64,000 nucleotides of DNA from Halovenus aranensis. GTDB taxonomy: Archaea; Halobacteriota; Halobacteria; Halobacteriales; Haloarculaceae. Location: contig NZ_FNFC01000007.1 in NCBI RefSeq assembly GCF_900100385.1, positions 124,001 to 188,000 of the forward strand, written 5' to 3'. The notes under the pieces are model-generated. The model had not been told where the DNA came from. It searched no databases and saw only the letters and a list, made by a program, of their open reading frames with translations. The stretch's first letter is position 1, and every line of letters begins with the position of its first letter. Both the position numbers and the translations under genes were made by a program. This document shows positions 1 through 8,238 of this stretch, in pieces.

Positions 1-46
1 ACATATCTGTTTGAGTCGTCGCCATCTGGATGAGCGTTCTCCCGAG

Positions 47-121
47 TATGTTCGAACCGGCCACAGCACAGGTCGGCCACTGTCACCATGTACCGCGACT
101 TCTGCCGCGTGAACATGTTCG
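47..121. promoter_or_regulatory. GAAC/GTTC palindromes upstream of the heme O synthase gene
   Basis: Two perfect palindromes lie in the upstream region: GTTCGAAC at 50-57 and GAACATGTTC at 111-120. The second is 50-60 nt before the probable ATG at 171. A related perfect inverted repeat, ATGTTC-CC-GAACAT, lies at 2725-2738 in front of the HTH regulator encoded two genes downstream. Shared half-sites suggest one regulator binds both regions. That is inference; short palindromes also arise by chance. Confidence 0.35.
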
Positions 122-170
122 GGAATACCACCGAGTACGACCGGAAACTTCCTATCACTCGTATACGCTA

Positions 171-1586
171 ATGCGTCTCTGGAATCTCACAACGCGGCAG
201 TTCGAAACCGTCCTCGCAGCGACCACGCTCGCAGTGTATGTCCTCATCGCGACGGGCGCGACGCTCGCGTCGACAGGAACGACGACCTGCTCGCAGTGGC
301 CCGTCTGTGTCTCGAACTCGGGGCTGTTCACCCCTGGATTTCTCCTCGTCGTCGGACACCGGGCACTGACAGCACTGGTCGGTCTCCTGCTCGCAGTGAC
401 GCTTCTCGGTGGGCTGTCTGTCTCACTCGACTGGCGCGCCCGAGTGGCCCTGTACAGCGTCGGCGTCGCCTTTCCGTTGCAGGTCTCGGTTGGCGCGCTC
501 GTTGTCCTCACGGATGTGTCTGCAGTCACAGAGATACATCTGGCGCTCGGGACTTGCCTGTTCGTCTTGCTCCTGACTGCGCTATCCTGGACGCTCGAAG
601 ACGGGACCGGCGAATCAGACACAGCCACGCCAGAGCCAGCGGTCACGGAACGCGATGTCGTCACAGACGAGACGAGTGCACAATCCCATTCGGAGCGTCC
701 CTCCGCGGGAGCCACGGCGACGGCACGCGCATACCTCGAACTGACGAAGCCGCGCCTGATGTGGCTGCTCTGTCTGCTCGCACTCGCCGGGATGGCGCTG
801 GCGACGACGACCGGACAGTGGCCGACCGGGCTCGAAGTCGCCGGAACGCTCACGGGCGGTATCCTCGCTATCGGCGCGAGTGGGACGTTCAATCACCTCT
901 ACGAGCGCGACCGTGACCAGCAGATGGAGCGGACGAACGACCGTCCCGTCGCGACAAACGAGATTCCACCCCGGAACGCGGCCGCGTTCGGGTGTGTCCA
1001 ACTCGCGCTCGCGATGGGCATCCTCCTCGTTTTTGTCAACGCTCTCGCGGCAGCGCTGACGCTCGCGGCCGTCGTCTACTACAGCGTAGTCTACACTGTC
1101 GTTCTGAAGCCGAACACCTCCTGGAACATCGCAATCGGCGGCGGCGCTGGCGCACTCCCCGCGCTCATCGGCTGGGCCGGCGTGACCGGCTCTGTCGGAC
1201 TCGGTGGGCTGTTGCTCGCCGTGTTGGTCGTCGTCTGGACGCCGCCGCATTTCTACAACCTCGCTATCGTCTACAGAGACGACTACGCCCGCGCTGGCTA
1301 TCCGATGTTTCCGGTCATCGCTGGTGTCCCGGCCGCGCGGCGTCGCATCCTCCTCACGCTCGGTGCCACGCTGCTAGTGACAGTGGGGCTAGTCGTCTGG
1401 ACGCCGCTCGCCTGGCTGTTCACCGTCGCCTCGGTGCTCGCGGGTGGCCTGTTCTTCTGGAGCACCGTCTCGCAGTGCCGGCTCCGGACTCGTGACGCAA
1501 CAATGCAGACGTTTTTCATCTCGATTGCCTATCTCGGTATCGTCCTCGGCGCAATCGTCGTCGAGACAGTGGCCGTCCACTCATGA
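171..1586 (+). CDS. ctaB: Heme O synthase (protoheme IX farnesyltransferase) with N-terminal CtaA-like domain
   Basis: This integral-membrane enzyme of 471 residues should transfer a farnesyl group to heme b, giving heme O for terminal oxidases. Residues about 10-141 look like half of a heme A synthase (CtaA/Cox15): four hydrophobic segments with His63 (GHRALTALVG) and His123 (EIHLALGT), the positions of heme-liganding histidines in that family. A polar linker (about 142-182) leads to a UbiA-type prenyltransferase domain with the Asp-rich motif NHLYERDRDQQMERTNDRP and a second motif near DDYARAGYPMFPVIAG. An upstream in-frame start at 30 would add 47 polar residues unlike either domain, so ATG 171 is preferred. 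The stop overlaps the next start (ATGA). A cytochrome oxidase operon lies near 39 kb. The call is firm; the role of the fused CtaA-like part is inferred. Confidence 0.9.
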   Translation: MRLWNLTTRQFETVLAATTLAVYVLIATGATLASTGTTTCSQWPVCVSNSGLFTPGFLLVVGHRALTALVGLLLAVTLLGGLSVSLDWRARVALYSVGVAFPLQVSVGALVVLTDVSAVTEIHLALGTCLFVLLLTALSWTLEDGTGESDTATPEPAVTERDVVTDETSAQSHSERPSAGATATARAYLELTKPRLMWLLCLLALAGMALATTTGQWPTGLEVAGTLTGGILAIGASGTFNHLYERDRDQQMERTNDRPVATNEIPPRNAAAFGCVQLALAMGILLVFVNALAAALTLAAVVYYSVVYTVVLKPNTSWNIAIGGGAGALPALIGWAGVTGSVGLGGLLLAVLVVVWTPPHFYNLAIVYRDDYARAGYPMFPVIAGVPAARRRILLTLGATLLVTVGLVVWTPLAWLFTVASVLAGGLFFWSTVSQCRLRTRDATMQTFFISIAYLGIVLGAIVVETVAVHS

Positions 1587-2014
1587 GCAATACAACTACG
1601 ACTCACCGCGTTGTCGCATCGCTCACCGGCCGGGTTCCGACGACGACCGGCTTGACACTCCTGGCTGGCGACCTCGTGGCGCTGTTTGCCTTCGTCGTCG
1701 TCGGCCAGTACAAACACGGCTATCTCTTCTGGGAGTATCCGAGTCGGACGGTCCTCATCTCCGCGCCACTTGTCTGCTCGTGGCTCGTCGCTGGGGTCGT
1801 CTGCGGGCTCGCCACAGCTGGCTCGGTCGCGAACTATCGCCGCGCAGTCCTGTGGATGGCCCCTGTCTGGCTCGTCGTGGCGGTCGTCGGCGGCGTCATC
1901 AGACGGACGACACTCGTCCCCGGCTACGCGCCGCCGTCGTTTTTCATCGTGAGTATTCTCTTTGGCTGGCTCTTTCTCGGCGGATGGCGACTGCTCGCGG
2001 CGAAACTGCTGTGA
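1583..2014 (+). CDS. DUF3054 family membrane protein
   Basis: A small integral-membrane protein of 143 residues with four predicted transmembrane segments: LTLLAGDLVALFAFVVVGQ, a segment around SWLVAGVVCGLATAG, one around AVLWMAPVWLVVAVVGG, and a C-terminal one. The sequence pattern (GDLVALFAFVVVGQYKHG) fits the DUF3054 family, common in haloarchaea and actinobacteria. Its start overlaps the stop of the heme O synthase gene (ATGA), so the two are translationally coupled. The coupling hints at a link with heme or oxidase biogenesis, but no function is known and no catalytic motif is visible. Confidence 0.75.
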   Translation: MSNTTTTHRVVASLTGRVPTTTGLTLLAGDLVALFAFVVVGQYKHGYLFWEYPSRTVLISAPLVCSWLVAGVVCGLATAGSVANYRRAVLWMAPVWLVVAVVGGVIRRTTLVPGYAPPSFFIVSILFGWLFLGGWRLLAAKLL

Positions 2015-2027
2015 CCTTGCGCTGCTG

Positions 2028-2693
2028 TCACTGCTGTGCGAGGCCAATCGCGTCGGTGTCGATGTAGTCGACGTCGTTGGTGAACTGTTTGATTACCTTC
2101 TCTTCTGCCCGGTGGAGTGTTTCGCTACAGGTGGACTTCGCGAGGTCGAGGTCCGCCGCGAGGTCGGTCAGCGTGTTCGTCCGCGGGGTGTCGTAGTAAC
2201 CGGTCTCCACTGCGTGTGTTAGAATCTCGATCTGTCTGTCGGTTAGCAACTGCGTGGTCTCGATTTCGTGTGTGACCGAGCGCACGTCGAAGGTGATGTC
2301 GAACTCCCGAAGCTGGTCTGCCAGTCGCGACAGGCGGTCCTGTGTCGCGGTAATCTCCCAGTTGACGCTCCCGTCCCTGACCCGGAAGGGCAGTTCGAGG
2401 GGCGTTCCGGCCTCCTTGACTGGCAACAGCAAAATCGGCTCCGAGGTCTCGAACTGCACTAACAGCGTGTCGGCCGTCTGTTTGAGCAGGTTCACCTCGA
2501 GTACCGCCTCGTATGTCCGCATCGCTGCGACAATCTCCTCCCCGTCGGTGGCGGTTATCTCTGCGAGTGCCACCCCTCCGATCTCCTTCGGAAACGCGGT
2601 GAGAACCTCGAACTCCGCGTCTGCGTACTCCCGAGAGAGTTCGCCGACCCAGATATTCTCGGGAATCGTAATTGTCAGTCTAGCGGTTGGCAT
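2028..2693 (-). CDS. Bat-type HTH-10 transcriptional regulator
   Basis: A cytoplasmic regulator of 221 residues with the layout of haloarchaeal bacterio-opsin-activator-like proteins: an N-terminal beta-rich sensor region (about 1-155), then a C-terminal HTH-10 domain. The HTH begins LLTDRQIEILTHAVETGYYD and includes LTDLAADLDLAKSTCSETLHRAEEKVIKQF, the typical recognition region. It is convergent with the ctaB-DUF3054 pair, 14 nt apart. An inverted repeat sits 32-45 nt upstream of its ATG, where a regulator could block its own TATA region. Related palindromes lie in front of ctaB, so it may control itself and heme O synthesis. The family is clear; the ligand and targets are not. Confidence 0.85.
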   Translation of the reverse strand: MPTARLTITIPENIWVGELSREYADAEFEVLTAFPKEIGGVALAEITATDGEEIVAAMRTYEAVLEVNLLKQTADTLLVQFETSEPILLLPVKEAGTPLELPFRVRDGSVNWEITATQDRLSRLADQLREFDITFDVRSVTHEIETTQLLTDRQIEILTHAVETGYYDTPRTNTLTDLAADLDLAKSTCSETLHRAEEKVIKQFTNDVDYIDTDAIGLAQQ

Positions 2694-2724
2694 ACTCTAT
2701 ATCCGAGCCGCTCCCTGCGTATCA

Positions 2725-2738
2725 ATGTTCCCGAACAT
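2725..2738. promoter_or_regulatory. Candidate operator between the HTH regulator and the SRPBCC gene
   Basis: ATGTTC-CC-GAACAT is a perfect 6-bp inverted repeat with a 2-bp spacer. It is centred about 39 nt upstream of the HTH-10 gene start, in the BRE/TATA region of that promoter. The half-site recurs as GAACATGTTC upstream of ctaB. Autoregulation is inferred. Confidence 0.4.
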
Positions 2739-2817
2739 ATTCGCCCCTATGGCGAGACGTTCTTACCGAGTGAGACTGGACACAAGGCGTAACCGGACTG
2801 GCAGTCTTCGTTCGGAT

Positions 2818-3234
2818 ATGGAAACAGTCTCGGTCACCCGGACGTTCGACGCGTCGCCAGAGTCGATTCGTGGGCTGGTGACTGACGTGCGGCCGTTTAT
2901 CGAGGCGTGCGGTTTCGACGACGTGTCGGTGACCGGTTCCGCGGTTCATATCGAAAACAGCGTCGGGCTTCTCACTATCGAACTCGACCTCGAACTCGTC
3001 GACGAACCGGGTGCTGTTCTCGCTTACGAGCAACGCGAGGGCATCTTCGACACGATGACAACGAGATACGAACTCGACGCCGGAGCGTCTACGACACTGA
3101 CGGCCACGACCGATTTCGCACTCGATGTCGCGCTGGTGGGTGAAATACTCGATTCGACGGTCATCGAACGACAGCGACAAAAAGAATTGGCCGCACAGTT
3201 CGGGTATCTCGCGGACGCAGTTGCCGACTCCTGA
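2818..3234 (+). CDS. SRPBCC (START/polyketide-cyclase fold) family protein
   Basis: A 138-residue soluble protein. The opening METVSVTRTFDASPESIRGLVTD and the alternating beta pattern through a final amphipathic helix (VIERQRQKELAAQFGYLAD) are typical of the SRPBCC lipid- or ligand-binding fold. ATG 2818 is chosen because the longer frame upstream (to 2254) only mirrors the opposing HTH gene, and the fold begins right after this ATG. It is divergent from the HTH-10 gene and may share its control region. The ligand is unknown. Confidence 0.7.
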   Translation: METVSVTRTFDASPESIRGLVTDVRPFIEACGFDDVSVTGSAVHIENSVGLLTIELDLELVDEPGAVLAYEQREGIFDTMTTRYELDAGASTTLTATTDFALDVALVGEILDSTVIERQRQKELAAQFGYLADAVADS

Positions 3235-3261
3235 GGGCTCGCCGAGTGGGTTCTCGTGCGC

Positions 3262-3762
3262 TCAGAACCCTCGCTCGTCTCCGACGGCGTCTGCCAGTGG
3301 CTCGGTCTCGTCGAGTGCCTGCCCGGCGAGGACACCCTCGACAGCGGCACAGGCCTCCTCGATGGGGTCGTGCGTCTCGACGTAGGCCGCCAGCGCGAAC
3401 TCTGTTTCGCTCAGGCCCGTCAACTCGATGGCTTCCCTGCGAGAGAGGTCGCCCGCGTGCCAGTCAGCGAGTACATCGCGCTGGAGTGGCGTCGCCGGCG
3501 AGACAGATTCGCCAAGCAGATACAGCGTCTTCGCGGCGGTCATCGGCGCGACATCCGCCGCCCGACCGGCCGCACCCACCGAGCCACAGGCGGCGTACCG
3601 CTCTAGCACCGTCGCGGCCGCCGTTACCGAACACGGCAGTGCCGACGCGAACGGCTCCAACCGTTCGGCGAGTGTCGCATCGGTGTCGTCGACGGTCGCA
3701 ACCCCCCGCGCGTCCTGTGTGTCGGTCACTTCGATTCCCGCTGCGATGTCCGCCAGCCCCAT
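3262..3762 (-). CDS. Haloarchaeal hypothetical protein
   Basis: A soluble, acidic, mostly helical protein of 166 residues. The C-terminal half (ADWHAGDLSRREAIELTGLSETEFALAAYVETHDP) has an HTH-like arrangement. The reading frame also opens at 3783, but a TATA-like TTTTTATG at about 3786-3793 lies 24-31 nt before the internal ATG at 3762 (MGLADIAAG). That spacing suits a leaderless transcript, so 3762 is preferred. It is divergent from the TFB gene, with a long perfect palindrome between them. Function not recognised; a DNA-binding role is only a guess. Confidence 0.6.
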   Translation of the reverse strand: MGLADIAAGIEVTDTQDARGVATVDDTDATLAERLEPFASALPCSVTAAATVLERYAACGSVGAAGRAADVAPMTAAKTLYLLGESVSPATPLQRDVLADWHAGDLSRREAIELTGLSETEFALAAYVETHDPIEEACAAVEGVLAGQALDETEPLADAVGDERGF

Positions 3763-3848
3763 ATTATCTTGATTCGAAACCATTCATAAAAAGGTGCGTC
3801 TTTTGATGGCAGCGACGGTGTGGAGGCCAGGCTATCGACTCCTAACTA

Positions 3849-3871
3849 ACCTACCGGTAACCGGTAGGTTG
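3849..3871. promoter_or_regulatory. 23-bp near-perfect palindrome upstream of TFB
   Basis: Arms AACCTACCGGT (3849-3859) and ACCGGTAGGTT (3861-3871) are perfect 11-bp inverted repeats around a single central A. The site is about 40 nt upstream of the TATA-like TTTAAA (3913-3918) serving the TFB gene, and about 60 nt from the promoter of the divergent gene. Its length and symmetry fit a dimeric regulator operator. A cruciform or transcription terminator is less likely because no T-run follows. Confidence 0.6.
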
Positions 3872-3942
3872 TTCAATCACGATTCGGCCCAACTCCGGCC
3901 GTTTCTGGCTTCTTTAAAAGTGCATTCCGGGACAATCTCCGA

Positions 3943-4809
3943 GTGAAGATGGCAACGACGATGCACGCCTGTCCGGAGTGTGAGGGACAGTTACGAAGTG
4001 ACGACTGCGAGACGGTCTGCCAGCAGTGCGGGCTGGTAGTTGACGAGCACGCAATCGACCCGGGGCCGGAGTGGCGTTCGTTCGCCGACGAGGACACGAA
4101 CCCGGAACGCACCGGTGCGCCGCTGACGCGGTCGCGTCACGACCGCGGCCTGTCGACGGAAATCGGTCACACGAACCGACTCACCGGGCGCAAGCGGCGG
4201 CGGGTCGCTCGGATGCGCCGCCAGCACAAGCGCACCCAGATTCGCAGCAAGGTCGAGCGCAACCGCGTCTACGCGTTCACAGAGATTCGACGCCTGGTCG
4301 GGGCGCTCGATTTGCCCGAGCACATCCGCGAACAGTCCTGTGTTCTCTTCGAGTCAGCACAGGACGCCGACCTCCTGCAGGGGCGCTCGATAGAGGGGTT
4401 CGCGGCCGCGGCGGTGTACGCCACCTGTCGGGCACAGACAGTTTCCCGAACCTGCGAGGAGGTGACCGAGACGGCAAAGGCCACCCGTGCGGAACTCGAC
4501 GCCGCCTACGACGCGATGAACCGCAGCCTCGGACTCCCGACCGGGCCTATCCACCCGCGGGAGTACCTCGCTCGCTTTGCCAGCAAGCTCGACCTGTCCC
4601 AGGCTGTCGAGATGCGAGCCCAGGAACTGGCAGGCGAGGCCCGCGAGCAGGGGCTCGACACGGGACGGGACCCGAGCGGCGTGGCCGCCGCCTGTCTCTA
4701 CACCGCCGCTCAGGAGCGGGAGTGCTCCTTGACACAGCAGGCCGTCGCCGACGTGGCCGACGTTGCCCCGGTTACTGTGCGCTCGACGTACTACGACCTC
4801 CGGGAGTAG
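3943..4809 (+). CDS. tfb: Transcription initiation factor TFB
   Basis: The archaeal TFIIB homologue binds TBP-TATA and the BRE and recruits RNA polymerase. The 288 residues contain an N-terminal zinc ribbon (C10-C13, C26-C29), a B-finger/linker region (RSFADEDTNPERTGAPLTRSRHDRGLSTEIG), and two cyclin-like repeats (about 105-190 and 200-288). GTG 3943 is the first usable codon; ATG at 3949 would remove two residues. A TATA-like TTTAAA at 3913-3918 places the transcript start close to these codons, so the mRNA is probably leaderless. Haloarchaea carry several TFBs with different promoter sets, and which paralogue this is cannot be told here. The upstream 23-bp palindrome suggests regulated expression. 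Confidence 0.95.
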   Translation: MKMATTMHACPECEGQLRSDDCETVCQQCGLVVDEHAIDPGPEWRSFADEDTNPERTGAPLTRSRHDRGLSTEIGHTNRLTGRKRRRVARMRRQHKRTQIRSKVERNRVYAFTEIRRLVGALDLPEHIREQSCVLFESAQDADLLQGRSIEGFAAAAVYATCRAQTVSRTCEEVTETAKATRAELDAAYDAMNRSLGLPTGPIHPREYLARFASKLDLSQAVEMRAQELAGEAREQGLDTGRDPSGVAAACLYTAAQERECSLTQQAVADVADVAPVTVRSTYYDLRE

Positions 4810-5388
4810 CTACTGCGGCAGCGTCGCGTCGGTCGCGGCCACGAGCTGCTCGGCGCGGCTGGTGAACCACGACGCCACGTCCCGATGTTGGCCTGCCCAG
4901 AGGTCGTAGGCGACCTCCGTGTTCGGCTGTCCCTCGGGAGCGCCGGGGAGAACGACGCCCAGTTCGTGTCTGCAGAGCCGCCGGTCGGACTCTTTGACGA
5001 CCGCGAGGTCGTCCTCGGTTGGCTCCAGGTCGAAGGCGGCCCAAACCGCATCCTCGACGCCGGATTCGAGATGCTGGTACTCCTCTAGGTGACTCTTGAC
5101 CGGCGAGATGAGGTCGGTGATGTAAGCCTCCTGTGCATCGTGAAGCAGGCCGATGAGCTGGCGACGGCGCGAGTGGCCGCGGGCGGCGAGGTCCTGGCTC
5201 ACGTAAATCGAGTGCAGACCGACGCTGTAGAAAAACTGGGTCTGGCCCGAGGCACGACAGAGATTCGCGAGCCCGTGAGCGATGTCCCGGAGCCGCACGT
5301 CACTGGGACTCGGGTCGAAGGGGGTGAACTGCACACCGCTGACCGTCGTCATCGCCGATTCCGTCGGATGTTGTTTGCTCTCGGGCAT
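4810..5388 (-). CDS. HD-domain phosphohydrolase (YfbR-like)
   Basis: A soluble 192-residue protein with a metal-dependent HD fold: H38 (RDIAHGLANLCR), H59 (VGLHSIYV), the H83-D84 pair (LLHDAQEAYITDL) and further acidic positions. The arrangement resembles 5'-deoxynucleotidases such as YfbR, so nucleotide dephosphorylation is likely, though the substrate is not proven. The stop codon directly abuts the end of the convergent TFB gene. An AATTAA element at 5415-5420 gives a TATA about 27 nt before ATG 5388, supporting that start. Confidence 0.75.
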   Translation of the reverse strand: MPESKQHPTESAMTTVSGVQFTPFDPSPSDVRLRDIAHGLANLCRASGQTQFFYSVGLHSIYVSQDLAARGHSRRRQLIGLLHDAQEAYITDLISPVKSHLEEYQHLESGVEDAVWAAFDLEPTEDDLAVVKESDRRLCRHELGVVLPGAPEGQPNTEVAYDLWAGQHRDVASWFTSRAEQLVAATDATLPQ

Positions 5389-5528
5389 GGTTGTCTATTG
5401 GAACGGATTTGGCCAATTAAGCCTCACGGTGTCGCGGCGGTCTGGTGGCTGTTCGCACGCCTACACGCCGTGGTAGCAGTCGACAGAACAGACGCCTTGA
5501 TGGGGGTGGCGATACAAGGACAGCACGA

Positions 5529-6149
5529 ATGGGACTGTTCGATACGGTAAAACAGCTACTTGGTGTCCAAGCCGAGGCGGCGGCGACAGACGAGGCCGAC
5601 GCCGAGGACCTCTTCGGGATGAGTACGGCCTATGTCACGATGGAGGCCGACCTCGGCTACGAACCGACGGGCGAGGCTGCGCTCTGTTTCTCCGATGTCG
5701 ACAGTACGGGCTTTAGAGAGACAGTCGACGAAGTTCGCCAGATACTCGCCACGACCGAGGAAGACGGTACCGTCGCCGATTTCCACGAAGACCAGCACGG
5801 CACGCAGTGGATTGTCGTCACCGCAAACGACTTCGAAGACCTCGTCACGAGCGTCCACTTCGGCGCGGACACGCTCATCGAGGGGCGCTATGGCTCCCGG
5901 CTGCTGGCTGCGCTGTTTGCCTTCGAGGGAACAGACCGCGCGGACGAGGCTGGACAGCGAGTCTACTGGGTGTACTCGTTCCGCCGCGGTGCCTACTATC
6001 CGTTCGTACCGACGGGCACCAGCAGCCGTGACGAACGCGTCGAACTCAAACTATCGAGCGTCCTCGACGGTGAACTCGACGTCGAAGACGACCGCGGATA
6101 CTGGTATCCACTCTGGCCCTCTGCCCCGAACGCCAAGCCCTGGGAGTGA
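5529..6149 (+). CDS. PspAB-like (PspA-associated) family protein
   Basis: A 206-residue soluble protein starting MGLFDTVKQLLGVQ, with an alpha/beta body and a characteristic C-terminus (YWVYSFRRGAYYPFVPTG... YWYPLWPSAPNAKPWE). This matches my recollection of PspAB, the haloarchaeal protein often found near PspA/HtpX stress functions. The upstream extension of the frame (to 5445) is rejected because MGLFDT is the usual family start. No PspA gene is adjacent here; the neighbours are an HD hydrolase and a TRAM protein. A membrane-stress role is inferred from the family name only. Confidence 0.55.
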   Translation: MGLFDTVKQLLGVQAEAAATDEADAEDLFGMSTAYVTMEADLGYEPTGEAALCFSDVDSTGFRETVDEVRQILATTEEDGTVADFHEDQHGTQWIVVTANDFEDLVTSVHFGADTLIEGRYGSRLLAALFAFEGTDRADEAGQRVYWVYSFRRGAYYPFVPTGTSSRDERVELKLSSVLDGELDVEDDRGYWYPLWPSAPNAKPWE

Positions 6150-6150
6150 G

Positions 6151-6570
6151 CTACCGACCGCCTTCGACGACGGTCGCGAAGGCGACGTTCTTCTTTACTT
6201 GGTCGATTTCGATGGTCGGCTGGTCGCCCGGCCGAGCGCCGGGGACGATGACGACGTAGCCGCGCTCGACTTTGGCGATACCGTCGCCTTGGTCGCCGAC
6301 GGACTCGATGGTGACCTCCCGGCGTTCGCCCTCGTCGACGGGCGGTTCCGGCGGGCCGGGTTCGCGGTCGGGCGCTGCCTCGTTAGTGTCGCTTGTCTCC
6401 GTGGAGTCAGTTTCTACCGCATGGGGCAGGACGGCGACCCGGTAGGTACTCCCGGGACGCGCGGCCTCGTTTTCTATCTCAGACTTTGGTACCTCGATAA
6501 CATATTTACCTTCCTGCTCTTCGACAGTCGCAGTGAACAAACTCCGCAGGGAATCCGGAATTTCGACCAT
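6151..6570 (-). CDS. TRAM-domain RNA-binding protein
   Basis: A 139-residue protein. An N-terminal segment (MVEIPDSLRSLFTATVEEQEG) and an acidic, Pro-rich linker precede a C-terminal TRAM domain beginning VTIESVGDQGDGIAKVERGYVV and ending VKKNVAFATVVE. The TRAM domain is a beta-barrel that binds tRNA or structured RNA, and stand-alone TRAM proteins in archaea act like RNA chaperones. A TTAAT element about 27-30 nt upstream of ATG 6570 supports this start. It ends one base past the convergent PspAB-like gene. Confidence 0.85.
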   Translation of the reverse strand: MVEIPDSLRSLFTATVEEQEGKYVIEVPKSEIENEAARPGSTYRVAVLPHAVETDSTETSDTNEAAPDREPGPPEPPVDEGERREVTIESVGDQGDGIAKVERGYVVIVPGARPGDQPTIEIDQVKKNVAFATVVEGGR

Positions 6571-6706
6571 GTGATACTCGACCTAACGGCGGACACTACA
6601 TTAATTCCCGGGGTCGTTTGGATTGTTGCCGGGGCGACGGCGCTTCTCGTCCGGCCGCCGGCTCCGGATAACAACGGTTTTGCCGGCGCTTCCCCGAACA
6701 GACGGT

Positions 6707-8089
6707 ATGCTCGGGATACTGGTCTCCCGTGCCGACAGCGCCTCGGTACACATCGGTGAGCAGTTGCGCGCCGTCGCGGACTGGGAGACCCGCGAGGACG
6801 ATAGCCGCCCGGACGGGGCAGGCGGCGGAACTGTCTACGAAACCGAGGGGGCACAGCTCCGCGAGTTCGGCGGCCGCCACCTCGACATCGTCCGTCCGGC
6901 TGAGGCCTTCGACGGTATCGATTTACTCGCCGTTGCCTCCCGCCACGCCGGCGAGACCGGCCCACTGCTGACGGCCCATCACACAGGTAACGTCGGACCG
7001 GCAGAACACGGCGGCGACGACAACGCGCTTGCCGAGGCCTGTCCGAACGCTCTCGGCACCGTCCGCGAGGCGCTCGAACGACACGCCCCACCCGACTACG
7101 AGGTCGGCATCGAGTGTACACACCACGGCCCCACCGACGTCGGCGTCCCGTCGCTGTTCGTCGAGGTGGGAAGCGCCGAACCCCAGTGGGACGACCCTGA
7201 CGCCGCCCGGGCAGTCGCACAGGCCATCCTCGATTTGTGCGAGACGCCGCCACACCGACCGCCCGAAAACGGAAGCTGGACCGACGGCAGCGACACTCAG
7301 CGACGGCGACAGCTCGTCGGCATCGGCGGCGGCCACTACGCCCCGCGGTTCGAGCGTGTGATGGCAGAGACCGACTGGACAGTCGGGCACATCCTCGCAG
7401 ACTGGGGGCTCGACGCGCTCGGCGACCTGGACACGCCGGCCGCCGAGTCGGTCCTCCGACAGGCGTTTGCCGAGAGTGCAAGCGCCTACGCACTCGTCGA
7501 AGGAACGGCGGCCCAGCGCGTCGAATCTCTCGGCTACCGCGCGGTGTCTGAAACCTGGGTCCGCGAAACCGATGGCGTGCCGCTCGGATTCGTCCGGGCA
7601 GTCGAAGATGACGTGATGACCGTCGATGCGGGCCTCCGGTTCGGTGAGCCGGCGAGAGACGGCGCGCTTCCCGACACCTATCGCGTCGTCGAGTTACCGG
7701 CGGACCTGCTCGCCGAGGCTCGTGGTATCGACCGCGAGGCGACCTACGAGGCGCTCGCGGCGACGGCGCTCGCCTTCGGAACCGACCAGGGAGGAACCCG
7801 CCCGACCGGCCCGCTCGTTCTCGGCCCGGACACCGACCGCGAGCGGGTCGTTGAGGCGTTGCTGGACGTACTGGCCTCGAAATACGACAGCGTCGAGGTT
7901 GACGAGGAGACGGTCGTCGCCAGCCAGCGCGTCCTCGACGACGAGAAAGCCCGCACTCTCGGCGTCCCCGAGGGACCGGCGTTTGGGAAACTCGCTGCCG
8001 GCAAGCCCGTCGAGGTCGACGGCGAGACTATCCCCCCCGAGGCGGTCCACGACGAACGGACCAGCCGGTTCCCGCTCTCACCCGAGTGA
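6707..8089 (+). CDS. dtdA: D-aminoacyl-tRNA deacylase (archaeal DtdA/DTD2 type)
   Basis: This 460-residue enzyme hydrolyses D-aminoacyl-tRNA, keeping D-amino acids out of translation. The N-terminal two thirds carry family blocks: LTAHHTGNVGPAEHGG, the zinc-site-like stretch YEVGIECTHHGPTDVG, SLFVEVGSAEPQWDD, and VGIGGGHYAPRFERVM. The C-terminal part (about 310-460) is an extra domain seen in haloarchaeal members. ATG 6707 begins MLGILVSRAD, the usual opening of the family; the 28 preceding in-frame codons are Arg-rich read-through. It is divergent from the TRAM gene. Confidence 0.88.
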   Translation: MLGILVSRADSASVHIGEQLRAVADWETREDDSRPDGAGGGTVYETEGAQLREFGGRHLDIVRPAEAFDGIDLLAVASRHAGETGPLLTAHHTGNVGPAEHGGDDNALAEACPNALGTVREALERHAPPDYEVGIECTHHGPTDVGVPSLFVEVGSAEPQWDDPDAARAVAQAILDLCETPPHRPPENGSWTDGSDTQRRRQLVGIGGGHYAPRFERVMAETDWTVGHILADWGLDALGDLDTPAAESVLRQAFAESASAYALVEGTAAQRVESLGYRAVSETWVRETDGVPLGFVRAVEDDVMTVDAGLRFGEPARDGALPDTYRVVELPADLLAEARGIDREATYEALAATALAFGTDQGGTRPTGPLVLGPDTDRERVVEALLDVLASKYDSVEVDEETVVASQRVLDDEKARTLGVPEGPAFGKLAAGKPVEVDGETIPPEAVHDERTSRFPLSPE

Positions 8090-8203
8090 GAACTCCCCTT
8101 CGCTTCGTCTGGAGATTGCGAGAAAACCGCAGTCGGCGATAGTAGTTTTCACACACACTATCGTGACATGAGTGTCAGACAACGGTCAGACAGGAGGGAA
8201 AAG

Positions 8204-8238
8204 TAATTAATACTCGGCCCGCAATGGGTATTTAAATT
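8204..8238 (+). promoter_or_regulatory. ftsZ1 promoter region
   Basis: TAATTAATA at 8204-8212 lies about 27-30 nt upstream of the ftsZ1 ATG at 8239 and fits an archaeal TATA box for a leaderless transcript. A second AT-rich block, TATTTAAATT (8229-8238), abuts the start codon and is too close to serve it. A weak inverted repeat, TGACA-N4-TGTCA (8164-8177), lies further upstream. Confidence 0.55.
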
